NCBI RefSeq assembly: GCF_003466125.1
Contig: NZ_QSOC01000007.1
Coordinates: 1 to 64,000, forward strand
Length of the DNA stretch: 64,000 nucleotides
Direction of reading: 5' to 3'
Origin: Collinsella sp. TM10-22
GTDB taxonomy: Bacteria > Actinomycetota > Coriobacteriia > Coriobacteriales > Coriobacteriaceae
The notes beneath the pieces are model-generated. The model was not told the DNA's origin, did not search any database, and saw only the letters and a program-made list of their open reading frames with translations. This document shows positions 24,271-33,011 of the stretch, one piece after another. Both the position numbers and the translations under genes were made by a program. Position 1 is the stretch's first letter. Every line of letters begins with the position of its first letter.

Positions 24271-25009
24271 CGTCATCGACTACATGCCGGGCGATACGCT
24301 GCTGCATCGCCTGAACCCCGTTGTCAAGCTGGGCCTCGCCGCCGCCATCATCGTCGGCATCTTCTTATCCGACACCTATGTGGCGCTGCTGGGCTTTTTG
24401 GCACTCACCCTTGCTCTGGGTGCCTATGCCGGCGTCGTCAACCGTCTGTTCTCGCTACTCAAGTTGCTGATTCCGCTCGCGCTTATCATGCTGGTGCTCC
24501 AGCTGGCCTTTATGCGCGATGGCAACGTGGTGTGGGGCCTTATCACCGACACGGGCCTCATCACAGGATCGAAGGCCTGTCTGCGCCTGCTGGGCGTGGC
24601 GTTACCACTCATCCTCATGCTCATGGTGACCAAGCTCAACGACCTTGCCAACGCCTGCGTCGAGGTGCTGCACGTGCCGTATCGCTATGCCTTCACCTTT
24701 ACCACGGCGCTGCGCTTTGTGCCGGTGTTTGGTCAGGAGATGAACGCCATCATGGAGGCGCAGACCGCACGCGGCGTCGAGTACGACACCAAGAACCCCA
24801 TCAAGAAGCTTAAGCTCATGCTGCCACTGTGCGTGCCACTGCTCATCTCGAGCGTGGGCAAAACCGATGCCACGGCCTTGGCGGCAGAACAGCGCGGCTT
24901 CTATCTGCGTACGCGCGCCAGCTCGTACAAGCGCTACCCCATCAAGGGCCTGGACATCGCCGTGCTCATCGCCAGCATCGCCCTCATCGCCATCGGCTTC
25001 CTGTTCTAG
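24263..25009 (+). CDS. ecfT: ECF transporter T component (EcfT)
   Basis: A 248-residue transmembrane coupling protein linking the ATPases to the S subunit. It has four to five hydrophobic segments (LGLAAAIIVGIFL, YVALLGFLALTLALGAYAG, LIPLALIMLVLQLAF and the C-terminal IAVLIASIALIAIGFLF) and the cytosolic coupling region with the family Ala-Arg-Gly motif (QTARGVEYDT near 170) and a second, variant motif EQRGFYLRTRA near 212. A GTG start at 24263 has AAGGAG ten bases upstream and overlaps the ATPase stop by 8 bases. The transport operon ends here at a strong bidirectional terminator. Confidence 0.9.
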   Translation: MVNVIDYMPGDTLLHRLNPVVKLGLAAAIIVGIFLSDTYVALLGFLALTLALGAYAGVVNRLFSLLKLLIPLALIMLVLQLAFMRDGNVVWGLITDTGLITGSKACLRLLGVALPLILMLMVTKLNDLANACVEVLHVPYRYAFTFTTALRFVPVFGQEMNAIMEAQTARGVEYDTKNPIKKLKLMLPLCVPLLISSVGKTDATALAAEQRGFYLRTRASSYKRYPIKGLDIAVLIASIALIAIGFLF

Positions 25010-25038
25010 TTCACCACTGACAGCAACCGCCCAACGCA

Positions 25039-25075
25039 AAAGGCCTCGGCTCGCACCAAACGAGCCGAGGCCTTT
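25039..25075. terminator. Bidirectional terminator between ecfT and the racemase
   Basis: A perfect 15-bp stem (25039-25053 with 25061-25075) is flanked by A-rich and T-rich sides, suiting the two convergent genes. Confidence 0.88.
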
Positions 25076-25093
25076 ACTGTTTCAACAGATAAA

Positions 25094-25128
25094 ACCTACC
25101 AAAATAAACCTGTCCCTTTTTGGCAGGT
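25094..25128. repeat. Short palindrome with a CCTGTCCC loop
   Basis: ACCTACCAAAA (25094-25104) and TTTTGGCAGGT (25118-25128) pair with one mismatch around TAAACCTGTCCCT. The loop motif recurs in hairpins at 39019-39053 and 40234-40264. Confidence 0.75.
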
Positions 25129-25134
25129 CGGAAG

Positions 25135-25881
25135 CTACAGGCGATAGAGTGCGCCGCTGCGGATGATGGATTCGCGCACCAACACGTCCATGGCGTCGAG
25201 GGTGATCTCGGGCATCTCGCGATACTTTTGCAGCACCGAGAGCTCCGTGCAAGCCAAAATGACACGGTCGCAGCCACTGCGGGCGAACTCCCACATCACG
25301 CGATCGAACTTATCCATATCGGGCTCACGTCCGGCCTTCACATCATCGTAGATAAGCGACATCACATCGTTCTGACGTTTCTCGCTGGGATAGACAACCT
25401 CAACACCCGCAGCCTTACATTCGCGGCCGTAGACGCCCGCGCCCACGGTGCCATCGGTTCCCATAATGCCAATCTTGTGCACCGGCTCGGCCGGCATACT
25501 CAGGTTGGGATCGAACTCGCACTCCCCCATCACCGCACCGGCCAGAGCATAGCGCACCGACTCGCGCGGCATGTGAATGATCGGCACCCTGGTAAACGAC
25601 TGGATCTGGTCGTAGAAGTAGTGTGACGTGTTGCAGGGAATGGCAATGTGCGCACAGCCCAGCGACTCGAGTGCCTGGGCACACTCTTTCATGGTCGCCA
25701 ACAGCTTGGCATGCTCGCCGGTCTTAATGGCCAGCGTGCGGTCGGGCATGGTCGACTTGGAGAGCACCACCATGTCGATATGTTCTTGATCGCAGGCAGC
25801 AGCCGTATGACGCACCACCTGGTCGTAGTAATACGACGTGGCCTCGGCGCCCATGCCGCCGATAACTCCCAGCTTTTCCAT
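25135..25881 (-). CDS. Aspartate/glutamate racemase family protein (probable aspartate racemase)
   Basis: A 248-residue member of the Asp/Glu/hydantoin racemase fold. The two catalytic cysteines are visible: IPCNTSHYF near 83 and LACTELSVL near 210. It starts EKLGVIGGMGAEATSYYY, as in aspartate racemases of lactic acid bacteria. ATG 25881 has AAGGAGG 6 bases upstream. The gene lies directly downstream of an ATP-grasp ligase like D-aspartate ligase (84-base gap), the same pairing known for D-Asp incorporation into peptidoglycan. D-Asp supply is therefore the likely role. Confidence 0.88.
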   Translation of the reverse strand: MEKLGVIGGMGAEATSYYYDQVVRHTAAACDQEHIDMVVLSKSTMPDRTLAIKTGEHAKLLATMKECAQALESLGCAHIAIPCNTSHYFYDQIQSFTRVPIIHMPRESVRYALAGAVMGECEFDPNLSMPAEPVHKIGIMGTDGTVGAGVYGRECKAAGVEVVYPSEKRQNDVMSLIYDDVKAGREPDMDKFDRVMWEFARSGCDRVILACTELSVLQKYREMPEITLDAMDVLVRESIIRSGALYRL

Positions 25882-25965
25882 CGCCGCCTCCTTGGTGACG
25901 CTTGCGCAATTGCGCGTATCATACCCGCGCCCGCCCGATGTAAACCGGACGGGCGCCGCACTCAT

Positions 25966-27222
25966 CTACTTGTAATACGTCTTGAACAGCTTAAAGTGGC
26001 GCAGCTTGGTGTGCCACATGCGCAGCCAGCGGTTAAAGACAAAGTCGCCCTTCATAAACGAAGGGTCGGCGCCCTTGCCTTCCTTGTCCAGGCGATGCAC
26101 CTTCGCGCGCAACTCGGGATCCTTGACGTACTTGTCGACGACGCCCATGGGAACGACCATCCACAGGGCCTCGTCCTGCGCCGTCACAAACTCCGGCTCA
26201 AACGGGCGGTTGAACACATACTCGTCCACCACATACTTGGCAACGTTAAAGCCGCTGTTGGTGACGTAGTAGTTGCTGCGACCCTGGCGCGTGTTGAAAT
26301 CGAAGAACTTAAACGAGCCGTCGCGCTCGTCGTACTTAACGTCAAAGTTGGAATAGCCCACAAAGTGAAGGTCCTCGAGCAACTTGCGCACGCCACCCAT
26401 AAGCTCGTCATTGGGCTCGGTGATGATGCAGGCGTGATTACCGACGCCATGGGGCTGATGCTCCTCGAGCAGCACGTGGCCCAGGCACATCATGCGGACC
26501 TTGCCGTTGCGGTCGGAATAGCTGGTGAGCACGCGCATGTACTCGTCGTTGCCGGGCACGCGATCCTGCAAGATCAGGTCGTCGGTGTAGCCGCTGGCAT
26601 ACGAGTCGCGAATGACCTGTTCCAGCTCAGCACGGTCGGCAATCTCATAGGCCTTTTTCTGGCCCTCGAACTCGTGCTGCCACCACATGATGCCGTCGGA
26701 AGGCTTCAGGATCATCGGGTAAGGAAAATCGATCTGGTCGAGCACTTCGGCAGGTGCCTCGCCTTGGGCATTCAGCATCGCCATGGTGAAGGTAAAGGTA
26801 TGCGGATAGGGCACGCCATGCTTCTCGCACAGCTCGTAGAAGATCTCCTTCTTCTGACACTGCTCAAGCATGCTATAGGGAGCGTAAGGCGCGACGATGT
26901 TATCCGCCAACTCATGGGCATCCTTGGCCTGAGCCACGAGGGCAACATAGTTATCTCCACAGCCCACAAGGACAATCGTCTTATCGGCATGCGCTTGGGC
27001 AATGCCGTTGACGGTCCTGAGCATCACGGGCATGGTATCGATATCCACGTTGGGCGTGTAGTCGATAATCTGACTGCGGTACGCGGGACCCGTCTGATAC
27101 TTGCCAAAGACCAGACTCTTGACCTGGTACTCCTCGTAGAAGGCGCGCGCCACCGAATAGGCGTTGATGTCGCCACCGAGCAGCACGGGGATAAACTCAC
27201 GCTCTGTAAACTGCAATGCCAT
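25966..27222 (-). CDS. ATP-grasp ligase, probable D-aspartate ligase for the peptidoglycan cross-bridge
   Basis: A 418-residue ATP-grasp carboxylate-amine ligase. Visible features: N-terminal nucleotide-binding-like domain (VLLGGDINAYSVARAFYEE), lid and ATP-binding segment FPYPMILKPSDGIMWW near 170, and catalytic metal-binding region KFFDFNTRQGRSNYYVTNSG near 308, with an acidic/Asn pair typical of ATP-grasp. The overall pattern resembles Aslfm-type D-aspartate ligases that add D-Asp to the epsilon-amino group of L-Lys in peptidoglycan precursors. The adjacent aspartate racemase supports this. It could instead use another amino acid or a non-peptidoglycan acceptor. SD AGGAAG precedes the ATG. 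Confidence 0.78.
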   Translation of the reverse strand: MALQFTEREFIPVLLGGDINAYSVARAFYEEYQVKSLVFGKYQTGPAYRSQIIDYTPNVDIDTMPVMLRTVNGIAQAHADKTIVLVGCGDNYVALVAQAKDAHELADNIVAPYAPYSMLEQCQKKEIFYELCEKHGVPYPHTFTFTMAMLNAQGEAPAEVLDQIDFPYPMILKPSDGIMWWQHEFEGQKKAYEIADRAELEQVIRDSYASGYTDDLILQDRVPGNDEYMRVLTSYSDRNGKVRMMCLGHVLLEEHQPHGVGNHACIITEPNDELMGGVRKLLEDLHFVGYSNFDVKYDERDGSFKFFDFNTRQGRSNYYVTNSGFNVAKYVVDEYVFNRPFEPEFVTAQDEALWMVVPMGVVDKYVKDPELRAKVHRLDKEGKGADPSFMKGDFVFNRWLRMWHTKLRHFKLFKTYYK

Positions 27223-27618
27223 GGATACTTCCTATCATCAACTGCCCATACGCTGAGCGGTCTTTATGCAACCTGTTTATTCTAACGTGTCGGGCCGTCT
27301 CCTCCTAAAGCTCCACCGTATCTATGGCAATCAACGCAATTATCTAGTATGAAAGCCACGCTCACCGCGATAGGGCCCTGTAGTTGCAAAACCCCACGTT
27401 AAGAGAGCTTTCACAGCCCAAAACTCGCCCACAAACAGGTCCTCGTAACGTTAAAGTTGAACTCTATGGTTTCTCAACAATTCGATATAACTGCAGGTCA
27501 AAGCCAAAGCCTCAAGTTCAACTTGACCCTTTAGAACCTTTAAGGTTCAAGTTGAGGTCGAAAGCAGTAGTAGAATACCTTTCGAACCATAACCTACGAT
27601 TGATTGCAGAGGGACTGG
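27223..27618. other. Long AT-rich divergent intergenic region with short palindromes
   Basis: This 396-base stretch separates the divergent ligase and secreted hydrolase genes. It holds the perfect palindrome GAACCTTTAAGGTTC (27534-27548) and several GTTCAACTTGA / TCAAGTTGA-type elements (near 27454, 27514 and 27545) in both orientations, suggesting a regulator-binding cluster. A frame open from 27384 through the region was not accepted as coding. Confidence 0.55.
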
Positions 27619-28752
27619 ATGCAGCATTCGAACCATCGCACCGCAGCGCTCATCGCGTCGAAGCCGGCTCGTATCATCACGAGCGCCGCGCTCGCCGTTG
27701 CACTGACGGCCTCGCCGATGCTCTCCCCCGTCGCGGCATATGCCGCCTCGCAGGCAACGCAGGATCAGCTATCCGCCGCCCAGCAGAAAATCGAAGCCGC
27801 CACGAGCGCCTACAACGAGGCCCGCACCAAGCTCGAGGATCTGCAGAAGCAAATCGACACCAACGAGGCAAGCATCGAGGAGATCGAAGCCGAGCTTCCC
27901 GATCAGCAGGCCAAGGCAAGCTCCGCCATGCGCGACCTGTACAAGTACCAGAAGGGCACCAACCCCATCGTGAGCTTCCTGGTCAACGCGCAGAGCCTGG
28001 GCGAGTTCATCACGACCTGCAAGTACACCAACCAGATCACGAGCTCGAGCGTCGATGAGATCGATGAGCTCAACAAGATGCAGACCGAGCTCGAGCAGAA
28101 CAAGACTGAGCTCGAGCAGGCCAAGTCCCAGCTCGAGGCCGAGCAGAAAACCGCCGAGGATGCACTGGCGCAGGCCCAGCAGCTTCGCAGCGAAGCCCAG
28201 GCAAAGGCCGAGCAGGAGAACGCCGCCGAGCTGGCCAAGCTCGAGGCCGACAAGGCTGCTGCCGCCGAGAAGCTCGCGGGCACTGGCGTGAGCGGCAACA
28301 ACTCCAACAGCCAGGCAAATAACTCCAACACCACCATCGATACCACGGTGAACAACCCCAATACCGGCAACTCCGATTACGACTCGTTTATCAACGAGTG
28401 GACCAGCCGTATCGACAACTACCTCGCCGGCTCCCCCCTGGCAGGCCAGGGCTACAACTTTGCCGTGGCCGCCTGGAACACCGGTGTTGACCCTCGCTGG
28501 TCCCCCGCCATCGCCTGCATCGAGAGCAGCAAGGGCCTCTATTGCGCTAATTCCTACAACGCCTGGGGCTGGAGCGCCGTTGGCGGCGGTTGGCGCAGCT
28601 TTGGCAGCTGGGGCGAGGGCATCTCAGCCCACGTTGCCTATCTTGGTCGCAACTACGGCTCCACGCTTACCCCGGATGCCGCCAAAAAGTACTGCCCGCC
28701 CACGTGGCAGGACTGGTACAACAAGGTTGCCGGCCAGATGAACCGCATCTAG
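27619..28752 (+). CDS. Secreted peptidoglycan hydrolase with coiled-coil and lysozyme-like domain
   Basis: A 377-residue exported protein. N-terminal signal peptide (basic start, hydrophobic SAALAVALTASPML, cleavage near AAYAA), then a PcsB/EnvC-like coiled coil from about 35 to 225 rich in Gln, Glu, Ala and Lys, an Asn/Ser/Thr linker (about 225-255), and a C-terminal domain of about 110 residues with FAVAAWNTGVDPRWSPAIAC followed by IESSKG and NAWGW, the pattern of lysozyme/glucosaminidase-like wall enzymes, the Glu of the IESS motif being the likely acid. ATG 27619 has GAGGG upstream. It may act in cell separation. A terminator follows. Confidence 0.83.
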   Translation: MQHSNHRTAALIASKPARIITSAALAVALTASPMLSPVAAYAASQATQDQLSAAQQKIEAATSAYNEARTKLEDLQKQIDTNEASIEEIEAELPDQQAKASSAMRDLYKYQKGTNPIVSFLVNAQSLGEFITTCKYTNQITSSSVDEIDELNKMQTELEQNKTELEQAKSQLEAEQKTAEDALAQAQQLRSEAQAKAEQENAAELAKLEADKAAAAEKLAGTGVSGNNSNSQANNSNTTIDTTVNNPNTGNSDYDSFINEWTSRIDNYLAGSPLAGQGYNFAVAAWNTGVDPRWSPAIACIESSKGLYCANSYNAWGWSAVGGGWRSFGSWGEGISAHVAYLGRNYGSTLTPDAAKKYCPPTWQDWYNKVAGQMNRI

Positions 28753-28762
28753 CTATAGCTGC

Positions 28763-28788
28763 AAAGGGCCCCAATCGGGGCCCTTTTT
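28763..28788 (+). terminator. Rho-independent terminator of the hydrolase gene
   Basis: AAAGGGCCCC (28763-28772) pairs with GGGGCCCTTT (28777-28786) around AATC, followed by further Ts. Confidence 0.92.
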
Positions 28789-28807
28789 CTTTGAGCAGTA
28801 CGCCACA

Positions 28808-30184
28808 TTAGGTAACAATGCCAGTCGCATTGCCGGTGACAATAACCACGATCATTATGGCGACTATAATCCCCAACGCTTTGAGCCACAGGGTGACAAA
28901 CCCACGACCCCGATAGCGATCGAGCACGGGAAAGCGACGCCGAAGCCTGCGGCGGTCGAGCATGCCAAACGCAATGAGCACCACCACGCCATCGACCATA
29001 AGAAAATACTCAAGGGCCAAAAACCACGTTGGATAGCTACGGTTGGCTCCCGTGGGCTGGAACACGGCAAAATGGCTTCCGACGAGCAGCAGCAAGGTTG
29101 CTGCATAGATAAAGCCGTTCCATATACGCCCGATGAGCTCCGGGATCCGCGAAAGCAGGCCCTTGTGGCAAGGGGCCACCGTCGAGACATCTTGGGACTG
29201 TCGCGCGGTGGATGCCGCCGTTTGCGGAGCAGTCTGCGTCGCTGAAGGCTCCGTCTCGCCAATCGAGCCAGGCCCAGGCAGGCACAGCTCATATGCCGCG
29301 CGCGCAGCGTGCCCGAGCGCCTCCGCGCTTGCAAAGCGCTTGGCCGGATCGAGCGCCATCGCCATGCAGACAACATCGGCAAGCGGGACGGGGACGTCGA
29401 GGGCCTCGCATTGCTCGCGCATGCCTTGCCCGGGCTTGGGATCGACCCCCGTCAAGCAAAAGAACAGGAGTGCGCCGAGCGCATAGACATCGCTGCGCAC
29501 GCTCGTCTGCCCAAAACCATACTGCTCGGGTGGCGCATAGGGTCGCGTTCCAAACTTCACCGTGTCGGCATCGGCTCCGTCACGCCATACCCGCGCAATC
29601 CCCAAATCGATAATCACCAGCGACGTAAAGGTCATACCGGCATCTGCCGAATACCTCACGCCCGACACGATAATATTCGAAGGCTTCAGATCGCGATGAA
29701 TCACTGGCACCGAATGTTCTCCGGCTGCCGCAAAACCGGCGTGGAGCTCAGCGGCTGCATCGCAAAGAGCGCCAAACAGCTCGCAAGCATAACCGGGTGT
29801 CGTACCCAGACGCCTCACCAGAGCCTCGAGTGTCTCGCCTTCGATATATTCCATGACCACGCAAAGCTCGTCGCCCACGCGGCGGCAATCGACAATCCGG
29901 GGCAAGTGCTCATAGCGTCGTCCGGCGCGCTGGGCCGCAAACAGACGCTCATATACCCCGCCAATCTGGACCGACGCGTCGATACGCTTGCGAACAAAAG
30001 GCCCAAGCGACCCGCCACCGGAGCCCTCAAAGTACACGAGCTCAGTCGTCTCAACATCCGAACGCTTGAGTACACGGTCTACGCGATAGCTATCATCGCG
30101 CTCGAGTGACGCCAGGTGGCCGGCGAGCGCGGCGGTCAGCTCATCATCGGAATATGTTGGGCTCTGAGTATCCATAGCGTCCAT
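28808..30184 (-). CDS. Membrane-linked Ser/Thr protein kinase
   Basis: A 458-residue eukaryotic-like (Hanks-type) kinase. Catalytic loop HRDLKPSNII is near 157, the metal loop is DLG (IIDLGIAR) in place of DFG near 190, and the activation segment contains FGTRPYAPPEQYGFG. A Ser/Thr/Gln linker follows (about 300-325), then two hydrophobic segments (IYAATLLLLVGSHFAVF and FLMVDGVVVLIAFGML) and a third near the end (ALGIIVAIMIVVIVTG). The kinase domain is thus N-terminal and cytosolic with a C-terminal membrane anchor. The start is unclear: ATGs at 30199, 30184 and 30175, none with a strong SD. An HTH-like gene lies 72-87 bases upstream in the same direction. Confidence 0.87.
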   Translation of the reverse strand: MDAMDTQSPTYSDDELTAALAGHLASLERDDSYRVDRVLKRSDVETTELVYFEGSGGGSLGPFVRKRIDASVQIGGVYERLFAAQRAGRRYEHLPRIVDCRRVGDELCVVMEYIEGETLEALVRRLGTTPGYACELFGALCDAAAELHAGFAAAGEHSVPVIHRDLKPSNIIVSGVRYSADAGMTFTSLVIIDLGIARVWRDGADADTVKFGTRPYAPPEQYGFGQTSVRSDVYALGALLFFCLTGVDPKPGQGMREQCEALDVPVPLADVVCMAMALDPAKRFASAEALGHAARAAYELCLPGPGSIGETEPSATQTAPQTAASTARQSQDVSTVAPCHKGLLSRIPELIGRIWNGFIYAATLLLLVGSHFAVFQPTGANRSYPTWFLALEYFLMVDGVVVLIAFGMLDRRRLRRRFPVLDRYRGRGFVTLWLKALGIIVAIMIVVIVTGNATGIVT

Positions 30185-30270
30185 AATAACGCAGGGCACG
30201 GGCGCCCCATGACGCCCATGCCCTGCATGTTTGAAATATCGTGAGGTGCTCTTCCGCCGGCAGACAGCCG

Positions 30271-30693
30271 CTAGCTCACCGTCTCCTCGCCAAAGCGGTA
30301 TAGCTCCTCGTTTACCTTTTGCAAGCTGCAGCCGCGATCGATGCAGAAAATGATGATCGCATCACGGCGGTCCTTGCAGTTGAGGACGTTGGCGCCCGCC
30401 GCCGTCAAGGCGCGGTTGGCCTCTTTGAGCGTCAGCGCCATGGCAAAGGCAATCTGCAGCACCTTATTGCGACTCGGATGCCGCGTGCCGGTAAAAATCT
30501 GATAGCCAAACGTCTCGTTGAGGTCGGCCATACGGACCACGCGCGAACGCTCCAGTCCCTTTTCCTGCAGCAGCTGCTTTAGGTAATCAGAAAGCGATGG
30601 GGCGGCAAAGTCGTGTTCCCTTATGTAGCCATCGATACTTGGCGCATCGAGAAGCTCGTCGAGCAGCTCCTCGGTCAGTTTTTTATCGGGCAC
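30271..30693 (-). CDS. Small HTH-like protein upstream of the kinase
   Basis: A 140-residue protein with a GTG start and SD GGGAGG. The middle (about 33-95) reads like a Xre-type helix-turn-helix: LSDYLKQLLQEKGLERSRVV, then MADLNETFGYQIFTG, RHPSRNKVLQIAFAMALTL, and a following short helical part. Similar proteins are found next to Hanks-type kinases in Firmicutes and actinobacteria, where they may be targets or regulators. The C-terminal 40 residues (KDRRDAIIIFCIDRGCSLQK) are not assigned. No DNA target can be deduced. Confidence 0.7.
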   Translation of the reverse strand: MPDKKLTEELLDELLDAPSIDGYIREHDFAAPSLSDYLKQLLQEKGLERSRVVRMADLNETFGYQIFTGTRHPSRNKVLQIAFAMALTLKEANRALTAAGANVLNCKDRRDAIIIFCIDRGCSLQKVNEELYRFGEETVS

Positions 30694-30741
30694 GCGGCTT
30701 CGCCTCCCCAGCTCGCACAGTAATCATGTTATTAATTCTAG

Positions 30742-31185
30742 TTAAAAGCCGCTCACATCAGAACGCTCCCAGCTGGCAACCTGGTCGGGAGATACCGTAC
30801 TCAACGCTTCGAACTTCCAGGTGCCGCCCGCTTTTAGATGGTTAGTGTTCGCAAGAGCCGTTCCCACCTGATTGCCGTCCGCGTCATACAGAACATACTC
30901 AATCTGAATGTAGCTTTGCTCTTTATCCGTATTATTGGTCAACGTGCCGGTGATCTTATATGCGAACTGATTAGACGTATCCCCTGCCTCATCCGAAACC
31001 GTATAGGGCTCTTGTGCCTCTTTTTGTTCCTCGACCTGCTGGGTCTGCTCAGCAGATTTTGCCGCATCACCCGTAGAAGAACCAGACGAGTTGCCACCCA
31101 TAGAACCTACGGCCCCGACAACAACGAGCACCACGATGACGCCCAAAATGATCTTGCCGATCGGTTTCTTTCCCTCTTTTGCCAT
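30742..31185 (-). CDS. Membrane-anchored FxLYD-like domain protein
   Basis: A 147-residue protein: short basic cytosolic start, one membrane helix (GKIILGVIVVLVVVGAVGSM), a Ser/Gly/Gln linker (about 33-60), then a beta-rich extracellular domain with YKITGTLTNNTDKEQSYIQI and EYVLYDADGNQVGTALANT, which matches the FxLYD pattern of secreted domains. Function unknown; family members are often surface proteins. ATG 31185 with AAGGAT six bases upstream was preferred to the ATG at 31200. Confidence 0.75.
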   Translation of the reverse strand: MAKEGKKPIGKIILGVIVVLVVVGAVGSMGGNSSGSSTGDAAKSAEQTQQVEEQKEAQEPYTVSDEAGDTSNQFAYKITGTLTNNTDKEQSYIQIEYVLYDADGNQVGTALANTNHLKAGGTWKFEALSTVSPDQVASWERSDVSGF

Positions 31186-31349
31186 TATGCATCCTTCCAA
31201 CTATCCGGCCACCGTGCCGGCACACAGCACATCGTAGAAAGGATTGAACTTGGATTCATTAGCTGAGAGCTAAGGCTGCGGTAAACGGCCAATGCAGTTA
31301 TCCAAACGCCGAGCAAACGCACTTTACGCGACCGTCTGCTGGCAGTGCA

Positions 31350-31673
31350 TCAACCCACCGTGACGGATTCCCCGGTAAAGGTGCTCACAACCAACAGGAT
31401 AAAGAAGGCCAAATAGCTGATGCTCAGCAGGTAGGCGATGACCAAAAAGGCAATCCATTCTACATTGGTCTTACCGTCGGCGCGGCGCTGTTCACGACTG
31501 CGATAAAGCCAAATCGTCACGCCGATGGCAGTGATAAACAGTACGAGTGCCGCCGCAGCCAGCCCAGCAAGCACAAACATCACGCCAATGCTCACAGCGA
31601 TGACCGGAAGCAGCAGCAAACCGCACCCGCATCCACCCGGACTATATACGGCAGACTGTCGGCGTCGCCTCAT
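31350..31673 (-). CDS. Small two-to-three-helix membrane protein
   Basis: A 107-residue protein following the M20 gene at 2 bases, so translationally coupled. A basic, Gly/Cys-rich N-terminus (RRRRQSAVYSPGGCGCG) leads into hydrophobic segments LLLLPVIAVSIGVMFVLAGL, ALVLFITAIGVTIWLY and, after a charged loop, FLVIAYLLSISYLAFFILLV. No family recognised. ATG 31673 has GGAG; a GTG at 31679 is an alternative. Confidence 0.65.
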   Translation of the reverse strand: MRRRRQSAVYSPGGCGCGLLLLPVIAVSIGVMFVLAGLAAAALVLFITAIGVTIWLYRSREQRRADGKTNVEWIAFLVIAYLLSISYLAFFILLVVSTFTGESVTVG

Positions 31674-31675
31674 CG

Positions 31676-32863
31676 TCACTCCATCACAAGCAGTCGTTTG
31701 TAGACATTGAGGCCTTTGAGCAGGATTTCCTCGTCAAAGAGCATGGTATCGGTATGCAGAGCGCTCATCGCATAGGCTGGGCAGCCATCAGCATCGATCG
31801 GGTTTTCTTGTCCCTCTGGCACGCCCGTGCCCAGCAAGAAGAACACGCCCGGCAGATGGCGCTGATAGAACGCGAAATCCTCGGCGATTAGCAGCGGCTC
31901 GTCCACGAGTTGCAGCTCGGGCAAAGCAGGTGCGACGCTGGCAAACAGCTCGGGGTCGTTGTCGACCGGCGGATACCCTTCAGCAAAGTCGAGATCGTAC
32001 GTACAGCCCGTAGCGGCGCACGCCTCATCGAGCACGCGGCGCACGCCCTCTCGCGCACGGTCGAACATATTGTCCGTAAACACGCGCAGGCTGCCGGCCA
32101 CGTGGGCCTCCCCCGCCACGGCGTTGCAGACGGTGCCGGCCTGCAGCAGGCCAAACTTACCGATACAGGGTCCATCGGCGCCCAGCTCGTCCATCAGCTC
32201 GCGCGCGGCGACCAAGAACTTGGCAGCTGCCAGCGCCGCATCGCGCGATTCCTCAACCGGGACCCCATAGGTCTTGGCGATATGGATGCTCGTCCCGTGA
32301 ATGTGCACATGCGTCTCGCTCGAACGTGCCAGCAGCGGACCGGGGCAGCTCGCCAGCGTACCGGCGGGAAGGTCGGGCCACACGTGAAAGCCAAAGATGC
32401 GGTCGGCACCGTAGCGCTCGAAGACGCCGCTCTCGCACACATTCTTGGCACCACCGGTTGTCTCCTCGGCCGGCTGCAACACAAAGAGCACGTTACGTTT
32501 AATGGTGCCCGGCTGCTCGCGAATCGTACGGTCGACATACGTCGCGGCGGCAAGCGCCGTGGCCATGTGCCCGTCGTGCCCGCAAGCGTGCATCTTACCG
32601 GGATGAGACGAGGCGAAGGCCGCGCCCGTCGCCTCGGCAATGGGCAGCGCATCCATATCCGCGCGAATCGCCGTGGCATGCGTGGCACCAACGCCAGCGT
32701 CAAAGAAAGCGCAGACGCAGCTGGGGCACGGATGGGTCAGCTCGCAGTCGAGCGGCGCCAGCACGCCCTCGATATAAGCGATCGTCTGCGGAAGATCGAA
32801 ATCGAGCTCCGGAATCCTGTGCAAGTCGCGCCGATAGCGACGGAGTTCTTGGAGCTCGGTCAT
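31676..32863 (-). CDS. M20 family amidohydrolase, probable N-acetyldiaminopimelate deacetylase
   Basis: A 395-residue M20D metallopeptidase (amidohydrolase/N-acetyl-amino acid deacetylase). Metal ligands are visible in HACGHDGHMATAL near 100, QPAEETTGGA near 135 and FGFHVWPDLP near 160, with AEDFAFYQRHLPGVFFLLG near 345. The gene is divergent from the lysine-riboswitch-controlled lysA-dapA-dapB-dapH unit. Because dapH makes N-acetyl intermediates, an N-acetyl-LL-DAP deacetylase is needed, and this gene is the best candidate in the window. Other substrates such as hippurate-like amides remain possible. ATG 32863 has AAGGGA upstream. Confidence 0.8.
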   Translation of the reverse strand: MTELQELRRYRRDLHRIPELDFDLPQTIAYIEGVLAPLDCELTHPCPSCVCAFFDAGVGATHATAIRADMDALPIAEATGAAFASSHPGKMHACGHDGHMATALAAATYVDRTIREQPGTIKRNVLFVLQPAEETTGGAKNVCESGVFERYGADRIFGFHVWPDLPAGTLASCPGPLLARSSETHVHIHGTSIHIAKTYGVPVEESRDAALAAAKFLVAARELMDELGADGPCIGKFGLLQAGTVCNAVAGEAHVAGSLRVFTDNMFDRAREGVRRVLDEACAATGCTYDLDFAEGYPPVDNDPELFASVAPALPELQLVDEPLLIAEDFAFYQRHLPGVFFLLGTGVPEGQENPIDADGCPAYAMSALHTDTMLFDEEILLKGLNVYKRLLVME

Positions 32864-33011
32864 AGAGAATCCCTTCGTAAGGCACATCTGTTGCAACTTA
32901 TTGTGATACAGGATTGTGGCACACATGTTTCCAGCATATCCCTGCATTTTTTAAACGTTATATACGAATACTCTTGTTTGGTAAAGTGCAACGTGGTAGG
33001 GTCTTTACCAC

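Noticed and set aside
25648..27285. A 545-codon + strand frame opposite the ATP-grasp ligase
   Set aside because: It is the complement of a recognisable ligase and racemase start region and has no motif of its own.
27384..27618. A frame starting in the intergenic region and running into the wall hydrolase gene in another phase
   Set aside because: No SD, composition unlike coding sequence, and it overlaps the signal peptide region of a well-supported gene.
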